Assembly: GCF_002813375.1 (NCBI RefSeq) | Contig: NZ_PHUJ01000003.1 | Location: 1,488,001 to 1,552,000, forward strand | Length of the DNA: 64,000 bases | Source: Pseudonocardia alni | GTDB taxonomy: Bacteria; Actinomycetota; Actinomycetes; Mycobacteriales; Pseudonocardiaceae | Direction: 5' to 3' | Shown: positions 33,478 to 42,013 of the stretch, piece by piece | How positions within the stretch are numbered: the stretch's first letter is position 1 | Layout: the number at the start of each line of letters is the position of its first letter | Translations under genes and position numbers: made by a program | The notes under the pieces: generated by a model | Seen by the model: only the letters and a program-made list of their open reading frames with translations | What the model was told of the DNA's origin: nothing | The model's database searches: none

Positions 33478-34232
33478 GCCCGGAGGTGACCGCGGAGCTC
33501 GCGGCCGGGGTGCTCACCGTGACCTTCCGCCGTCCCGAGCGGCGCAATGCCCTGACCTGGGGCATGTACGAGGGGCTGGTGGCCGCGTGCGAGCGGGCCG
33601 ACGCCGACCCGGAGGTCCGGGCGCTCGTCGTGCGCGGCGAGGGCGGCCGGGCCTTCGCCGCGGGCACCGACATCGGCCAGTTCCGCGCGTTCACCTCGGG
33701 CGCCGACGGAGTGGCCTACGAGCGCCGGGTCACCGCCGTGCTCGACCGGGTCCGCGCCGTCGGCGTGCCCACCGTGGCCGCGGTGGCCGGGTACTGCGTC
33801 GGCGGCGGGCTGGGCATCGCCTGCGCGGCCGACCTGCGCATCGCGACGCCCGGGTCCCGGTTCGGCGTGCCGATCGCCCGCACGCTGGGCAACTGCCTGT
33901 CCGCGCGGACCCTGGACCTGATGGTCGAGGCCCTGGGCCGCCCGCTGACCGCGGACCTGCTGCTCACCGCGCGGATGCTGGAGGCCGAGGAGGCCGCGCG
34001 GGTGCCAGGGTTCCTGCATGCCGTCGTCGACGACCTCGACGCGGGGCTCGATGCGCTCACCGGGCGGCTCACCACCGGCGCACCGCTGACGGTCTGGGCG
34101 ACCAAGCGGCTGCTGGACGACCGGTCCGCCGACGACACCGCGGTGGTCGACCGGGTCTACGGCTCGACCGACTTCCGCACGACGGTCGCCGGGTTCGGGC
34201 AAGGCGGCACCCCGAGCTGGACCGGGACCTGA
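33474..34232 (+). CDS. Enoyl-CoA hydratase/isomerase (crotonase) family protein
   Basis: A 252-aa crotonase-fold enzyme. Oxyanion-hole segments are GGRAFAAGTDIGQFRAF and VAGYCVGGGLGIACAADLRI. In the region where hydratases carry a catalytic Glu it reads RFGVPIARTLGNCLSARTL, with no Glu. A simple hydratase is therefore doubtful, and isomerase, hydrolase or lyase chemistry is possible. The GTG start overlaps the CoA-transferase stop, so the pair is translationally coupled. Confidence 0.88.
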   Translation: MSPEVTAELAAGVLTVTFRRPERRNALTWGMYEGLVAACERADADPEVRALVVRGEGGRAFAAGTDIGQFRAFTSGADGVAYERRVTAVLDRVRAVGVPTVAAVAGYCVGGGLGIACAADLRIATPGSRFGVPIARTLGNCLSARTLDLMVEALGRPLTADLLLTARMLEAEEAARVPGFLHAVVDDLDAGLDALTGRLTTGAPLTVWATKRLLDDRSADDTAVVDRVYGSTDFRTTVAGFGQGGTPSWTGT

Positions 34233-34345
34233 TCCGGGGCTCCGGTCCGCCCTCGGACCGGTGACCGGGGTCGGCGCCGGGCCGTCGGGCCCGAGTGGCG
34301 GGTCCGTGGAGCCCGGAGGGCGGGTCCGCCGGGCCCGGAGGGCGG

Positions 34346-35713
34346 TCAGCGCCGCCGCAGTGGCCGGGCCGGGCCGGTCAGCGGCGGGGTCGTCCCACCC
34401 TCGGCCTGCACCTGGCGGCGCGCCTGGAGGTAGAGCGCCGGACCGGACACCAGCCCGCGCAGCTTGCGGGCGCCCGCGCCGCCCGGCAGCGCGGCGACGT
34501 CCTGCGGCGCCGGGCGCTCCTCGGTCGCGATCGGGGCCGGACCCGGGGTCGGGCCGGGCGCGCCGACCGCGGTGGGCGCGGGCTCCTGCCGGGCCCGCGC
34601 GACCGTGGCCGGCGTCGAGGACTCGCGGCGCACGATGTCGCGCAGCCGCCCCAGCGCGGCCGGGAACCGGCGCACCGCCAGCCGGCGCGCCCGCGGATCC
34701 AGCGCGACCTTGCCCAGGAACGCGCCCAGACCCAGCGCGTAGCCGCCCATCTGCTCACGCAGCTCCCCCGGCGACGGCCGGTGGTGGTGCCACACCCAGG
34801 CCGAGGGCAGGTAGGCCAGGGTGCCGCCGTCGAGCACGATCCGGACCAGCAGCTCGATGTCCTCGCCTCCGCGGGTGGGCCGGCCCGGGCCGAGCGCCTC
34901 GTCGAACCCGCCGAGCGCACGGACCGGCTCGGCACGCACCGCCAGGTTGGCCCCGATCCCGAACAGGCCCGGGGAGAACGGGAACACCGGGGAGTCCGCG
35001 GGCGGGTCGTCGAGCCGGAACCGGCGCGGCAGGAAGCCCTTGTTCCAGGCCAGCGCGACGTCGGCGGCCCGCTCCTCGGGCGTCTCCAGCCGCGCGGCGA
35101 GCACCGGCCCGCTCAGCGCGGTGAGACCGGGGTCCTCGGCGAAGGACCCGGCGATCCGCGACGCCCACCGCGGGTCGGGCTCGGTGTCGTCGTCGGTGAA
35201 CGCGACGACCGCGGTGCGGGCCTCGGCGAGGCCGCGGTTGCGCCCGACCGAGACACCGCGGCGCGGCTCGCGGACGTAGCGGACCCGCGGGTCCGCGCAG
35301 TCACGGACGACCTCGCGGGTGCGCTCGTCGGGCGGATCGTTGTCGACGACGAGCACGGTCACGTCCGGGTGGTCGCCTGCCAGCAACGCGGCCAGGCAGC
35401 GGCGTACGCTCTCCGGCCGCCCCCGCGTCGCGACCACGACGGTGAGCGGCTCGGCCGACACCGCAGGCTCCCCCGGCGGCTCACGCCCGGCGACGGCCGC
35501 GGCGGCCCGGGCCAGGTCGGCGGCGCGCGCCCGGCCCTCGTGCAGCGGGACCTCGGCCTGCCCGACGGGGACGCCTCCGTCGGTGACCAGCAGCCGGGCC
35601 GAGCCGAACCGCGGCGGGACGACGAGGTCACCGGCCCCACGACCCGTGCCGTGCACGGCACGGTGGTGGACGAGCTCGCCCACCCAGACGGGGCCGCCTG
35701 CTCGCTCCGGCAC
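34346..35713 (-). CDS. GT2-family glycosyltransferase
   Basis: A 455-aa protein with a GT-A fold glycosyltransferase 2 domain at about residues 90-330. It has LTVVVATRGRPESVRRCLAA, VLVVDNDPPDE, VSVGRNRGL, AFTDDDTEPDPRW (DxD) and GGEDIELLVRIVLDGG. The N-terminal 85 residues resemble a small unknown domain. The C-terminal 100 residues are Ala/Pro-rich and basic, without clear membrane helices. It may glycosylate a wall polymer or a natural product. GTG 35713 follows GGGAGG by 8 nt. Confidence 0.87.
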   Translation of the reverse strand: MPERAGGPVWVGELVHHRAVHGTGRGAGDLVVPPRFGSARLLVTDGGVPVGQAEVPLHEGRARAADLARAAAAVAGREPPGEPAVSAEPLTVVVATRGRPESVRRCLAALLAGDHPDVTVLVVDNDPPDERTREVVRDCADPRVRYVREPRRGVSVGRNRGLAEARTAVVAFTDDDTEPDPRWASRIAGSFAEDPGLTALSGPVLAARLETPEERAADVALAWNKGFLPRRFRLDDPPADSPVFPFSPGLFGIGANLAVRAEPVRALGGFDEALGPGRPTRGGEDIELLVRIVLDGGTLAYLPSAWVWHHHRPSPGELREQMGGYALGLGAFLGKVALDPRARRLAVRRFPAALGRLRDIVRRESSTPATVARARQEPAPTAVGAPGPTPGPAPIATEERPAPQDVAALPGGAGARKLRGLVSGPALYLQARRQVQAEGGTTPPLTGPARPLRRR

Positions 35714-36466
35714 TGCTGCGACCTCCCGGGTCGTGGGTCCTCGTCGGTGGGTCCGTGTCGGTGGTCCGGCCCCGGGACCCGTCCGCTCGCAGACGTGTCC
35801 CCATGTGCCTACGTCGCGGACCGCCGCCCGGTTCACCGTGTGCGGCCGACGTCACGTTGCGCCGCACCGGGTCCGCCCCGGGCACCGGACCCCGGCGTCG
35901 AGCCGGCAGGTGCACGCCGCACCAATCACGGCCGGCACGCCCCCCGATCGTCGCAGAGCACCCGGTACCCGCGCTCACCAGGCACGGGACGCCTCCCGCG
36001 TGCTGCTCCGTCCGCCACGGCCCGGACCGCCTCCCGGCGCAGTCACCGGACGCGGTGCCGCCCGGGCGTCGCCGGCGGGCGTGCCGGGTTCGTGAGGGGG
36101 CTGGTCCGTCCGGGGCCGTCCCGGTCACGGTGCGCACCGCGTCACCGCCTCAGACGTACCGTTCGGCGCAGCACACCGACCGTACGACCCGAACGGCGCA
36201 CCGCACCCACCGTTGGACGCGGGTCCGGTGCGTGGGTCGCTCCGGACCGGCCGTTCGCCGCACACCCGGCGAGCCCGCTCGGTGTCCGTGTCACGGAGCG
36301 GTTACGGTCGCTCCTGGCTGGTCGACGAGATGTCGGCTGGTGCGCCTGGTCGGTCCCCCGCTCCCCGCTGGCCGACACTCCCCCTGGCGCCCACCCAGCA
36401 CGCAGCGGGCGGAGCCGTGTCCGGTCACGAGGACCGGGGCGGATCCGGGGTGGCGAGGACCCCCGA
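35714..36466. other. Long gene-free region upstream of the NlpC/P60 gene
   Basis: This 750-bp region has no supported gene on either strand. It contains the GTCAC-n6-GTTAC box at 36290-36305 and several short inverted repeats (for example CCGTTCGG and CCGAACGG around 36155-36200). A long 5' leader is typical of actinobacterial wall hydrolase genes, which often carry a c-di-AMP riboswitch, but I could not see the conserved core of that riboswitch here. Confidence 0.55.
36290..36305 (+). promoter_or_regulatory. GTCAC-n6-GTTAC direct repeat, OmpR-family-like box
   Basis: The site is GTCACGGAGCGGTTAC, an 11-bp-period direct repeat about 160 bp upstream of the NlpC/P60 start. It is similar in layout and position to the site upstream of the secreted SAGKD protein. 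Confidence 0.5.
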
Positions 36467-37591
36467 ATGACCACTGCACTGACCCCGGACCTCCATACAC
36501 CCGAGAGCGACGTCCCCCGGCGTCGCCGGGACCGCGACGCCGGCGCGGGCATCTCCGCCGCCGACCTGCTCGCGCGCTACTCCGAGGCCGGTTTCGACAC
36601 CCCCGCGCCCGGCAGCCGCCGAGCCCGCCGTTCCGAGGCCCCCGGCCCGGAGCTGGAGCGCATCGACACCCCCGCGACCGGCCTCCCCGCCGCGTCCGGC
36701 GGCGACACCGTCATCACCCGCGACGCGCAGGACACCCCCGCCGGCGTCACCTCGCGGACCGCGATCGGCCTGCTCGGCGGCACCTCGGACACCGGGCCGC
36801 TCGGGCGTCACCCGCGCGCGGTCGTCGCGACCATGTCGGCCACGCTGGTCGGCGCCACCGCGGTCATGGGCGTCGTGTCGGCGCTCAGCTCGCCGGAGCA
36901 GTCCCCCGAGACCTCCGCGGACATGGACCTCACCGGCGCGGCCCACGAGGCCACGATGAAGCTGTCGGTCCCGGCCGCGGGCTCCGAGCACGGCGGCACC
37001 GGCACCAGCGACGCCGCGTCCACCCTGACCAGCGGTTTCGAGCACGTCACCGCGTCGGTCCCGCAGGCGTTCGAGAAGGCCGACGCGGCCCGCATCGCCG
37101 CCGTCGCCCAGAAGGAGGCCGCGGCGAAGGCGGCCGAGGCCCGTGCGAAGGCCGCCGAGGCGGCCGCCCGCAACGGCGGCGGCGGTGACGACGACGGTGA
37201 CGGCGGCGGGCTCGGCGACATCGTCGGCGGCCTGACCGGCTCCTCGGACGGTGCCCAGGCGCTCGCCCAGGCCAAGCAGCAGCTCGGCAAGCCCTACAAG
37301 TGGGGCGCCACCGGCCCGAGCGCGTTCGACTGCTCCGGCCTGATGGTCTGGGCGTTCGAGCAGATCGGCGTCGACCTGCCGCGCACCTCCAGCGCACAGT
37401 CGCAGATGGACGGCACCCCGGTCTCCAAGAGCCAGCTCAAGCCCGGCGACATGGTGTTCTTCTACTCCCCGGTGAGCCATGTCGGCATCTACGCCGGCAA
37501 CGGCAAGGTGCTCCACGCCTCCACCAGCGGTGAGCCGGTCAAGTACTCCGACATCGACGCGATGCCGTTCCACAACGCGGTCCGGGTCTGA
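36467..37591 (+). CDS. NlpC/P60-family peptidoglycan hydrolase
   Basis: A 374-aa wall enzyme. There is a basic N-terminal region, a membrane-anchor helix near residues 119-140, an Ala/Lys/Glu-rich coiled-coil-like stretch (about 200-235) and a Gly/Asp linker. The NlpC/P60 domain (about 262-374) has the catalytic cysteine C289 (FDCSGLMVWAF), H338 (VSHVGIYAG) and H350. The family cleaves D-Glu-mDAP type stem-peptide bonds, as in RipA. A terminator hairpin follows the stop. Confidence 0.91.
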   Translation: MTTALTPDLHTPESDVPRRRRDRDAGAGISAADLLARYSEAGFDTPAPGSRRARRSEAPGPELERIDTPATGLPAASGGDTVITRDAQDTPAGVTSRTAIGLLGGTSDTGPLGRHPRAVVATMSATLVGATAVMGVVSALSSPEQSPETSADMDLTGAAHEATMKLSVPAAGSEHGGTGTSDAASTLTSGFEHVTASVPQAFEKADAARIAAVAQKEAAAKAAEARAKAAEAAARNGGGGDDDGDGGGLGDIVGGLTGSSDGAQALAQAKQQLGKPYKWGATGPSAFDCSGLMVWAFEQIGVDLPRTSSAQSQMDGTPVSKSQLKPGDMVFFYSPVSHVGIYAGNGKVLHASTSGEPVKYSDIDAMPFHNAVRV

Positions 37592-37612
37592 CCGACCGCG
37601 TCACCGAGTTCC

Positions 37613-37646
37613 GAGGCCGGTGCCCCTGGGGAGGGGTACCGGCCTC
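37613..37646. terminator. Strong bidirectional terminator hairpin
   Basis: Arms GAGGCCGGTGCCCCT and AGGGGTACCGGCCTC pair over 15 bp with one mismatch around a 4-nt loop. It lies between the convergent NlpC/P60 and galT genes. Confidence 0.85.
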
Positions 37647-37790
37647 GACGCACGTCGGGGCGGAGCAATCGTGCGGTCCACGGCCCGCTCGATGATCCGC
37701 GTTCCGTGCGCAGATCCGCCGGACGCGCGCTTCTGAACGCGCGCGGACAACGGATTACCGCGTGTTCCTGCACACGCCGTCCGCCCCCGG

Positions 37791-38888
37791 CTACAGCGAG
37801 CGCAGCCGCTCCGCGACCGCCTCGGGCAGCACGTCGGAGATGAACGCGCCCGCGCCGGACTCCGACCCCGCCAGGTACTTGATCTTCCCCGGCGCCCGGC
37901 GGATCGAGTGCAGGCGCAGGTGCAGCCGGGCGTCGGAGCGACCGTCGGACTCCAGCACCGGGGCCTGGTTCCAGCCCGCGACGTAGGGCAGCTCGTCGTC
38001 GTAGAGGGCGTCGAGGCGGCGCAGCACGTCGAGGTAGAGGGTCGCGAACTCGGCGCGCTGGGCCTCGTCGAGGGCGGGCAGGTCCGGGGTCGGACGGTGC
38101 GGGTACAGGTGCACCTCGACCGGCCAGCGCGCCGCCTGCGGCACGAACGCCGTCCAGTGCTCCCCCGCGACGACGACCCGCTCCCCCGCCCGCTCGGCGG
38201 CCAGCTGCGTGTCGAACAGGTTCTCCCCGGTCGCCTCACGGTGCGCGGCGACGTGGGCGAGCATCCGCTGCGGGAACGGCGGGACGTAGGGGTAGGCGTA
38301 GATCTGGCCGTGCGGGTGGGACAGCGTCACGCCGATCTCGGCGCCCCGGTTCTCGAACGGGAAGACGTAGCGGACCCCCGGCCGGGCGCCCAGCTCGGCG
38401 GTCCGGTCGGCCCACGCCTCCAGCACCAGGCGGGCGCGGTCGGGCGTCAGCCGGGAGAACGGGGTGTCGTGGTCGTCGGTGAAGCAGACGACCTCGCACC
38501 GGCCCGACGCCGCCTGCGGCACCGGGCCCGGCTCGGGCAGCGGCGCGCCGGGCGCCGACCCGAACGACGGGAAGCGGTTCTCGAACGCGACGACGCCGTA
38601 CTCCGGGCCCGGCACCTCGGTGTGGCGGCCGTCGCGGCTGGGGCACAGCGGGCACTGGTCGGCCGGCGGCTTGTAGGTGCGGTCCTGCCGGTGTGCGGCG
38701 ATCGTCACCCACTCCCCGGCCAGGGCGTCGTAGCGCAGCTGCGAGGCGGGCACGACCCGCGGGAGGTCACGGGCGTCGACCAGGCCTGCCGGATCGCGGG
38801 GGGCGTGGTCGGGGCCGTCGAACCAGATGATCTCCCGGCCGTCGGCCATCCGGGTGGTCAGCTTCTGCACCTTCTGCACGTACGTCAC
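37791..38888 (-). CDS. galT: Galactose-1-phosphate uridylyltransferase
   Basis: A 365-aa Leloir-pathway enzyme exchanging UMP between UDP-glucose and galactose-1-phosphate. It has Zn-binding CPLCPSRDGRHTEVP, FENRFPSFG, CFTDDHDTPFS, the active-site HPHG in TLSHPHGQIYAYPYVPPFP, and the C-terminal HLRLHSIRRAPGKIKYLAGSE. The GTG start overlaps the DeoR stop (GTGA). galK and galE are not next to it. With the divergent sodium symporter it forms a galactose uptake and use locus. Confidence 0.95.
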   Translation of the reverse strand: MTYVQKVQKLTTRMADGREIIWFDGPDHAPRDPAGLVDARDLPRVVPASQLRYDALAGEWVTIAAHRQDRTYKPPADQCPLCPSRDGRHTEVPGPEYGVVAFENRFPSFGSAPGAPLPEPGPVPQAASGRCEVVCFTDDHDTPFSRLTPDRARLVLEAWADRTAELGARPGVRYVFPFENRGAEIGVTLSHPHGQIYAYPYVPPFPQRMLAHVAAHREATGENLFDTQLAAERAGERVVVAGEHWTAFVPQAARWPVEVHLYPHRPTPDLPALDEAQRAEFATLYLDVLRRLDALYDDELPYVAGWNQAPVLESDGRSDARLHLRLHSIRRAPGKIKYLAGSESGAGAFISDVLPEAVAERLRSL

Positions 38889-39676
38889 CTTCCGGGGCGC
38901 GCAATGATCACGTGGTCGACCTCGCCCTCGAGGACCGCCCGGTCGGCGTCGGCCAGACCGGAGTCGGTCACGAGCACGTCGGCCTCGGACAGCTCGGCGA
39001 TCGTCGAGATCCCGACGGTGCCCCACTTGGTGTGGTCGGCGACGACCACGAGCCTGCTGCCGGACTCGATGAGGGCGCGGTTGGTGTCGCGCTCGGTGAG
39101 GTTGGGGGTGGAGAAGCCCGCCGCGGCGCTCATGCCGTGCACCCCGAGGAACACCGTCTCCAGGTTGAGCGAGCGCAGCGCGGTGATCGCGACCGGGCCG
39201 ACCAGGGCCTCCGAGGGCGTCCGCACGCCCCCGGTGAGGATCACCGTGGTCCCGCGGGCGTCGGCGCCACCGGTGTGGAACGCGTCGGCGACGGCGACGG
39301 AGTTGGTCACCACGGTCAGCCGCGGCACCGCGGCGAGCAGCCGGGCGAGCCGCCAGGTCGTCGTGCCCGCGGACAGGCCGATCGCGGCGCCGGGGGGCAC
39401 CAGCTCGGCGGCCGCGGCGGCGATGGCGTCCTTCTCCTCCAGCTCGCACACCGACTTCGCGGCGAACCCGGGTTCGGAGGTGGTGTGCTCGCCGACGGCC
39501 GTCGCGCCGCCGTGCACCTTGTCCACCAGGCGTCGCCGGGCCAGCACGTCGAGGTCGCGGCGCACCGTCATCTCGGACACGCCGAGGTGGTCGGCGAGCT
39601 CGGACACCCGCACCGCGCCGCGGCTGCGGACCTGCTCCACGATCACCTCGCGCCGCTGCTCGGCGAGCAGGCTCAT
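38885..39676 (-). CDS. DeoR-family sugar-phosphate-responsive repressor
   Basis: A 263-aa repressor. The HTH is AVRVSELADHLGVSEMTVRR and DLDVLARRRLVDKVHGGATA. The sensor domain has GLSAGTTTWRLARLL, VVTNSVAVADAF, ILTGGVRTPSEALVGP and VVVADHTKWG, as in DeoR-type repressors that bind sugar phosphates. I use ATG 39676; GTG 39694 would add six residues. It overlaps galT and should repress both galT and the divergent symporter through the palindromes at 39801-39827. Confidence 0.89.
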   Translation of the reverse strand: MSLLAEQRREVIVEQVRSRGAVRVSELADHLGVSEMTVRRDLDVLARRRLVDKVHGGATAVGEHTTSEPGFAAKSVCELEEKDAIAAAAAELVPPGAAIGLSAGTTTWRLARLLAAVPRLTVVTNSVAVADAFHTGGADARGTTVILTGGVRTPSEALVGPVAITALRSLNLETVFLGVHGMSAAAGFSTPNLTERDTNRALIESGSRLVVVADHTKWGTVGISTIAELSEADVLVTDSGLADADRAVLEGEVDHVIIARPGR

Positions 39677-39800
39677 CGCGTCCGGGCCGGACACCGTCGG
39701 GGCTTCACCCGCACAGAATGCAACACAACCGAACGTGCGGCAAGGGTCGACCGTGCGTGTCGGGACCCGGCCCCCTGGCGCTCCGAGGTCACCGAGCGGT

Positions 39801-39827
39801 CTCGAATTCGAGCGAAAGTGTTCACTT
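39801..39827. promoter_or_regulatory. Adjacent palindromes, candidate DeoR operator of the gal locus
   Basis: CTCGAATTCGAG (39801-39812) is a perfect 12-bp palindrome. AAGTGTTCACTT (39816-39827) is a 5-bp inverted repeat around a 2-bp centre. Both sit between the divergent galT/DeoR and symporter genes, and the wider AT-rich element is GCGAAAGTGTTCACTTCTGA. Confidence 0.6.
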
Positions 39828-39935
39828 CTGATCGAGTGCGGTCTAGCTTGTGCGTTGGTCCGCGCAACGTGCCGTCGTGCACCACCGGCCGGCGGACCGG
39901 CAGCGCACGCACTCGACGGCGAGGAGCTACCCGAG

Positions 39936-39995
39936 ATGGATCATCACGAGACGGCCCGGCGGGCCCCGGGGACGTCCCGGGAGGACGCGGCATGA
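39936..39995 (+). CDS. 19-aa upstream open reading frame coupled to the symporter
   Basis: ATG 39936 follows GAGGAG at a good spacing and opens MDHHETARRAPGTSREDAA, ending TGA 39993-39995. Its stop overlaps the symporter ATG (ATGA). The strong GGGAGGA site of the symporter lies inside it. It is either a short leader peptide coupling translation or a chance frame; the peptide resembles nothing I know. Confidence 0.42.
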   Translation: MDHHETARRAPGTSREDAA

Positions 39996-41677
39996 CCGCC
40001 CAGGAGGTCCTGCGCCTCAACCCGAACCTGGTCGACTACCTGTTGGTCGCGTTCTACTTCGTACTGGTGCTCGGCATCGGCTTCGCGGCGCGGCGCTCGG
40101 TGTCCTCCAGCCTCGACTTCCTGCTGTCCGGCCGGTCGATGCCGGCCTGGATCACCGGTCTGGCGTTCATCTCGGCCAACCTGGGTGCGATCGAGCTGAT
40201 CGGCATGGTGGCCAACGGGGCCCAGTTCGGCATCCCGACGGTGCACTACTACTGGCTGGGCGCGATCCCGGCGATGGTGTTCCTCGGCATCGTGATGATG
40301 CCGTTCTACTACGGCTCCAAGGCCCGCAGCGTCCCGGAGTTCCTGCTCAAGCGGTTCAACAAGACGACCCAGCGGGTGCAGGCGGTGATCTTCGCGGTGG
40401 CCTCGATCCTGATCGCCGGGGTCAACCTGTTCTCCCTGGGCCTGGTCCTGGAGGCGCTGCTCGGCTGGTCGCTGTACCTGGCGATCCCGGTCGCGGCCGT
40501 CGTCGTCCTGGGCTACATCTCCCTCGGCGGGCTGTCGGCCGCGATCTACACCGAGGTCCTGCAGTTCTTCGTGATCCTCGCGCTGCTGATCCCGCTGACC
40601 GTCGCCGGGCTCAACCGGGTCGGCGGCTGGGACGGCCTGACCCGCGCGGTCACCGAGGGCCCGAGCGCCGGTGCGGACCTGAACGCCTGGCCCGGCACCC
40701 CGCTCACCGAGATCGCGAACCCGTTCCTGTCGGTGCTGGGCATCGTGTTCGGCCTGGGATTCGTGCTGTCCTTCGGCTACTGGACGACGAACTTCGCCGA
40801 GGTCCAGCGCGCCCTGTCGGCCAAGTCGATGTCCGCCGCGCGGCGGACCCCGATCATCGGTGCGTTCCCGAAGGCGCTGGTCGTGCTGGTGATCGTGACC
40901 CCGGGCATGATCGCCGGGATCCTGGTCCCGCAGATCGCCGCGGTGAAGGCGGGCGGCGGCGACGCCGTCGAGGGCATCACCTACAACAACGCGCTGTCGC
41001 TGCTGATGAAGGAGGTCCTGCCCAACGGGATCCTCGGCGTCGCGATCGCGGGTCTGCTGGCCGCGTTCATGGCCGGTATGGCGGCGAACATCAGCTCGTT
41101 CAACACGGTGTTCACCTACGACATCTGGCAGGACTGGGTGCGCCCGGGCCGCGCCGACCGCTACTACCTCGGCGTCGGCCGGCTGGTCACCATCATCGGC
41201 TGCGTGCTCGCGATCGGCACCGCGTTCATCGCGTCCGGGTCGGCGAACCTGATGGACTACATCCAGTCGCTGTTCAGCTTCTTCAACGCGCCGCTGTTCG
41301 CGATCTTCATCCTCGGCCTGTTCTGGAAGCGGATGACCGGGCCGTCGGCCTGGATCGGGCTGCTCTCCGGCACCACCGCGGCGGTGCTGGTCGACGTCCT
41401 GGTCCGCACCGAGGTCTGGACGATGTCCAGCCAGGCGGGCAGCTTCGTCGGCGCCATCGCGGCGTTCGTCGTCGGTGTCGGCGTGTCCGCGGGGGTCTCG
41501 ATGGTGACCACCCCGAAGCCGGACGCCGAGCTGGTCGGGCTGACCTGGAGCCTGACCCCGAAGGAGGCGCGCACCCACTCCACCGACGGTGACGACGCCG
41601 GCTGGTACCGCAGTCCGAACGTCCTCGGCGCGCTGGTGCTGGCCCTGACCGTCGTCCTCTACGTCGTGTTCGGCTGA
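39992..41677 (+). CDS. Sodium:solute symporter (SSS/SGLT family), probable galactose transporter
   Basis: A 561-aa carrier with about 14 hydrophobic segments. SSS features are visible: SLDFLLSGRSMPAWITGLAF, VPEFLLKRFNKTTQRVQA, YISLGGLSAAIYTEVLQFF, FGYWTTNFAEVQRALSAKSM and AGMAANISSFNTVFTYDIW. The family moves sugars, prolines and others with Na+. Galactose is inferred from the divergent galT/DeoR. GGGAGGA precedes the ATG. A small membrane protein gene follows after 13 bp. Confidence 0.92.
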   Translation: MTAQEVLRLNPNLVDYLLVAFYFVLVLGIGFAARRSVSSSLDFLLSGRSMPAWITGLAFISANLGAIELIGMVANGAQFGIPTVHYYWLGAIPAMVFLGIVMMPFYYGSKARSVPEFLLKRFNKTTQRVQAVIFAVASILIAGVNLFSLGLVLEALLGWSLYLAIPVAAVVVLGYISLGGLSAAIYTEVLQFFVILALLIPLTVAGLNRVGGWDGLTRAVTEGPSAGADLNAWPGTPLTEIANPFLSVLGIVFGLGFVLSFGYWTTNFAEVQRALSAKSMSAARRTPIIGAFPKALVVLVIVTPGMIAGILVPQIAAVKAGGGDAVEGITYNNALSLLMKEVLPNGILGVAIAGLLAAFMAGMAANISSFNTVFTYDIWQDWVRPGRADRYYLGVGRLVTIIGCVLAIGTAFIASGSANLMDYIQSLFSFFNAPLFAIFILGLFWKRMTGPSAWIGLLSGTTAAVLVDVLVRTEVWTMSSQAGSFVGAIAAFVVGVGVSAGVSMVTTPKPDAELVGLTWSLTPKEARTHSTDGDDAGWYRSPNVLGALVLALTVVLYVVFG

Positions 41678-41690
41678 GCGGAGACCTGCG

Positions 41691-41987
41691 ATGAGCTCGA
41701 AGAGTGAGAACCACCCCGACCACCACGGGACCGACGCCCCGGTCTCCTCGACCGCGGCGAACCTGTTCGACCTGCGCTCGGTGATCGCCCTGCTGTTCGG
41801 GGTCTACGGCATCGTCCTGCTGGTCATGGGGATCGTGTCGGGCGACGACCCGGAGAACCTCGCCAAGACCGGCGGGACGAACCTCAACCTCGACACCGGC
41901 ATCGGCATGCTGGTCATCGGGGCGTTGTTCGTGCTGTGGGTGTACCTGCGACCGCTGAAGCTGGCCGCGCCGGAGCAGCAGGACTGA
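41691..41987 (+). CDS. Small two-helix membrane protein next to the symporter
   Basis: A 98-aa protein with two hydrophobic segments (about residues 31-49, VIALLFGVYGIVLLVMG, and 68-87, TGIGMLVIGALFVLWVYL). A Gly/Asp-rich loop (SGDDPENLAKTGGTNLNLD) separates them. I do not recognise a named family. It lies 13 bp after the SSS symporter, so it is probably an accessory subunit or stabiliser, as small partners occur with some SSS carriers. Confidence 0.8.
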   Translation: MSSKSENHPDHHGTDAPVSSTAANLFDLRSVIALLFGVYGIVLLVMGIVSGDDPENLAKTGGTNLNLDTGIGMLVIGALFVLWVYLRPLKLAAPEQQD

Positions 41988-41994
41988 CCGCACT

Positions 41995-42008
41995 CCCCCG
42001 GCCGGGGG
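41995..42008. terminator. Short GC hairpin after the small membrane protein
   Basis: CCCCCGGCCGGGGG is a perfect 14-bp palindrome just after the stop codon at 41987 and before the opposite-strand gene. It is weak evidence for termination. Confidence 0.4.
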
Positions 42009-42013
42009 CGCCC

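Noticed and set aside
34233-34345. Direct repeats of GCCCGGAGGGCGG after the crotonase gene
   Set aside because: Only two short imperfect copies; no more than GC-rich composition would give, perhaps part of a terminator.
35714-36466. Possible c-di-AMP (ydaO) riboswitch ahead of the NlpC/P60 gene
   Set aside because: Genes of this type often have one, but I could not find its conserved core blocks in the region.
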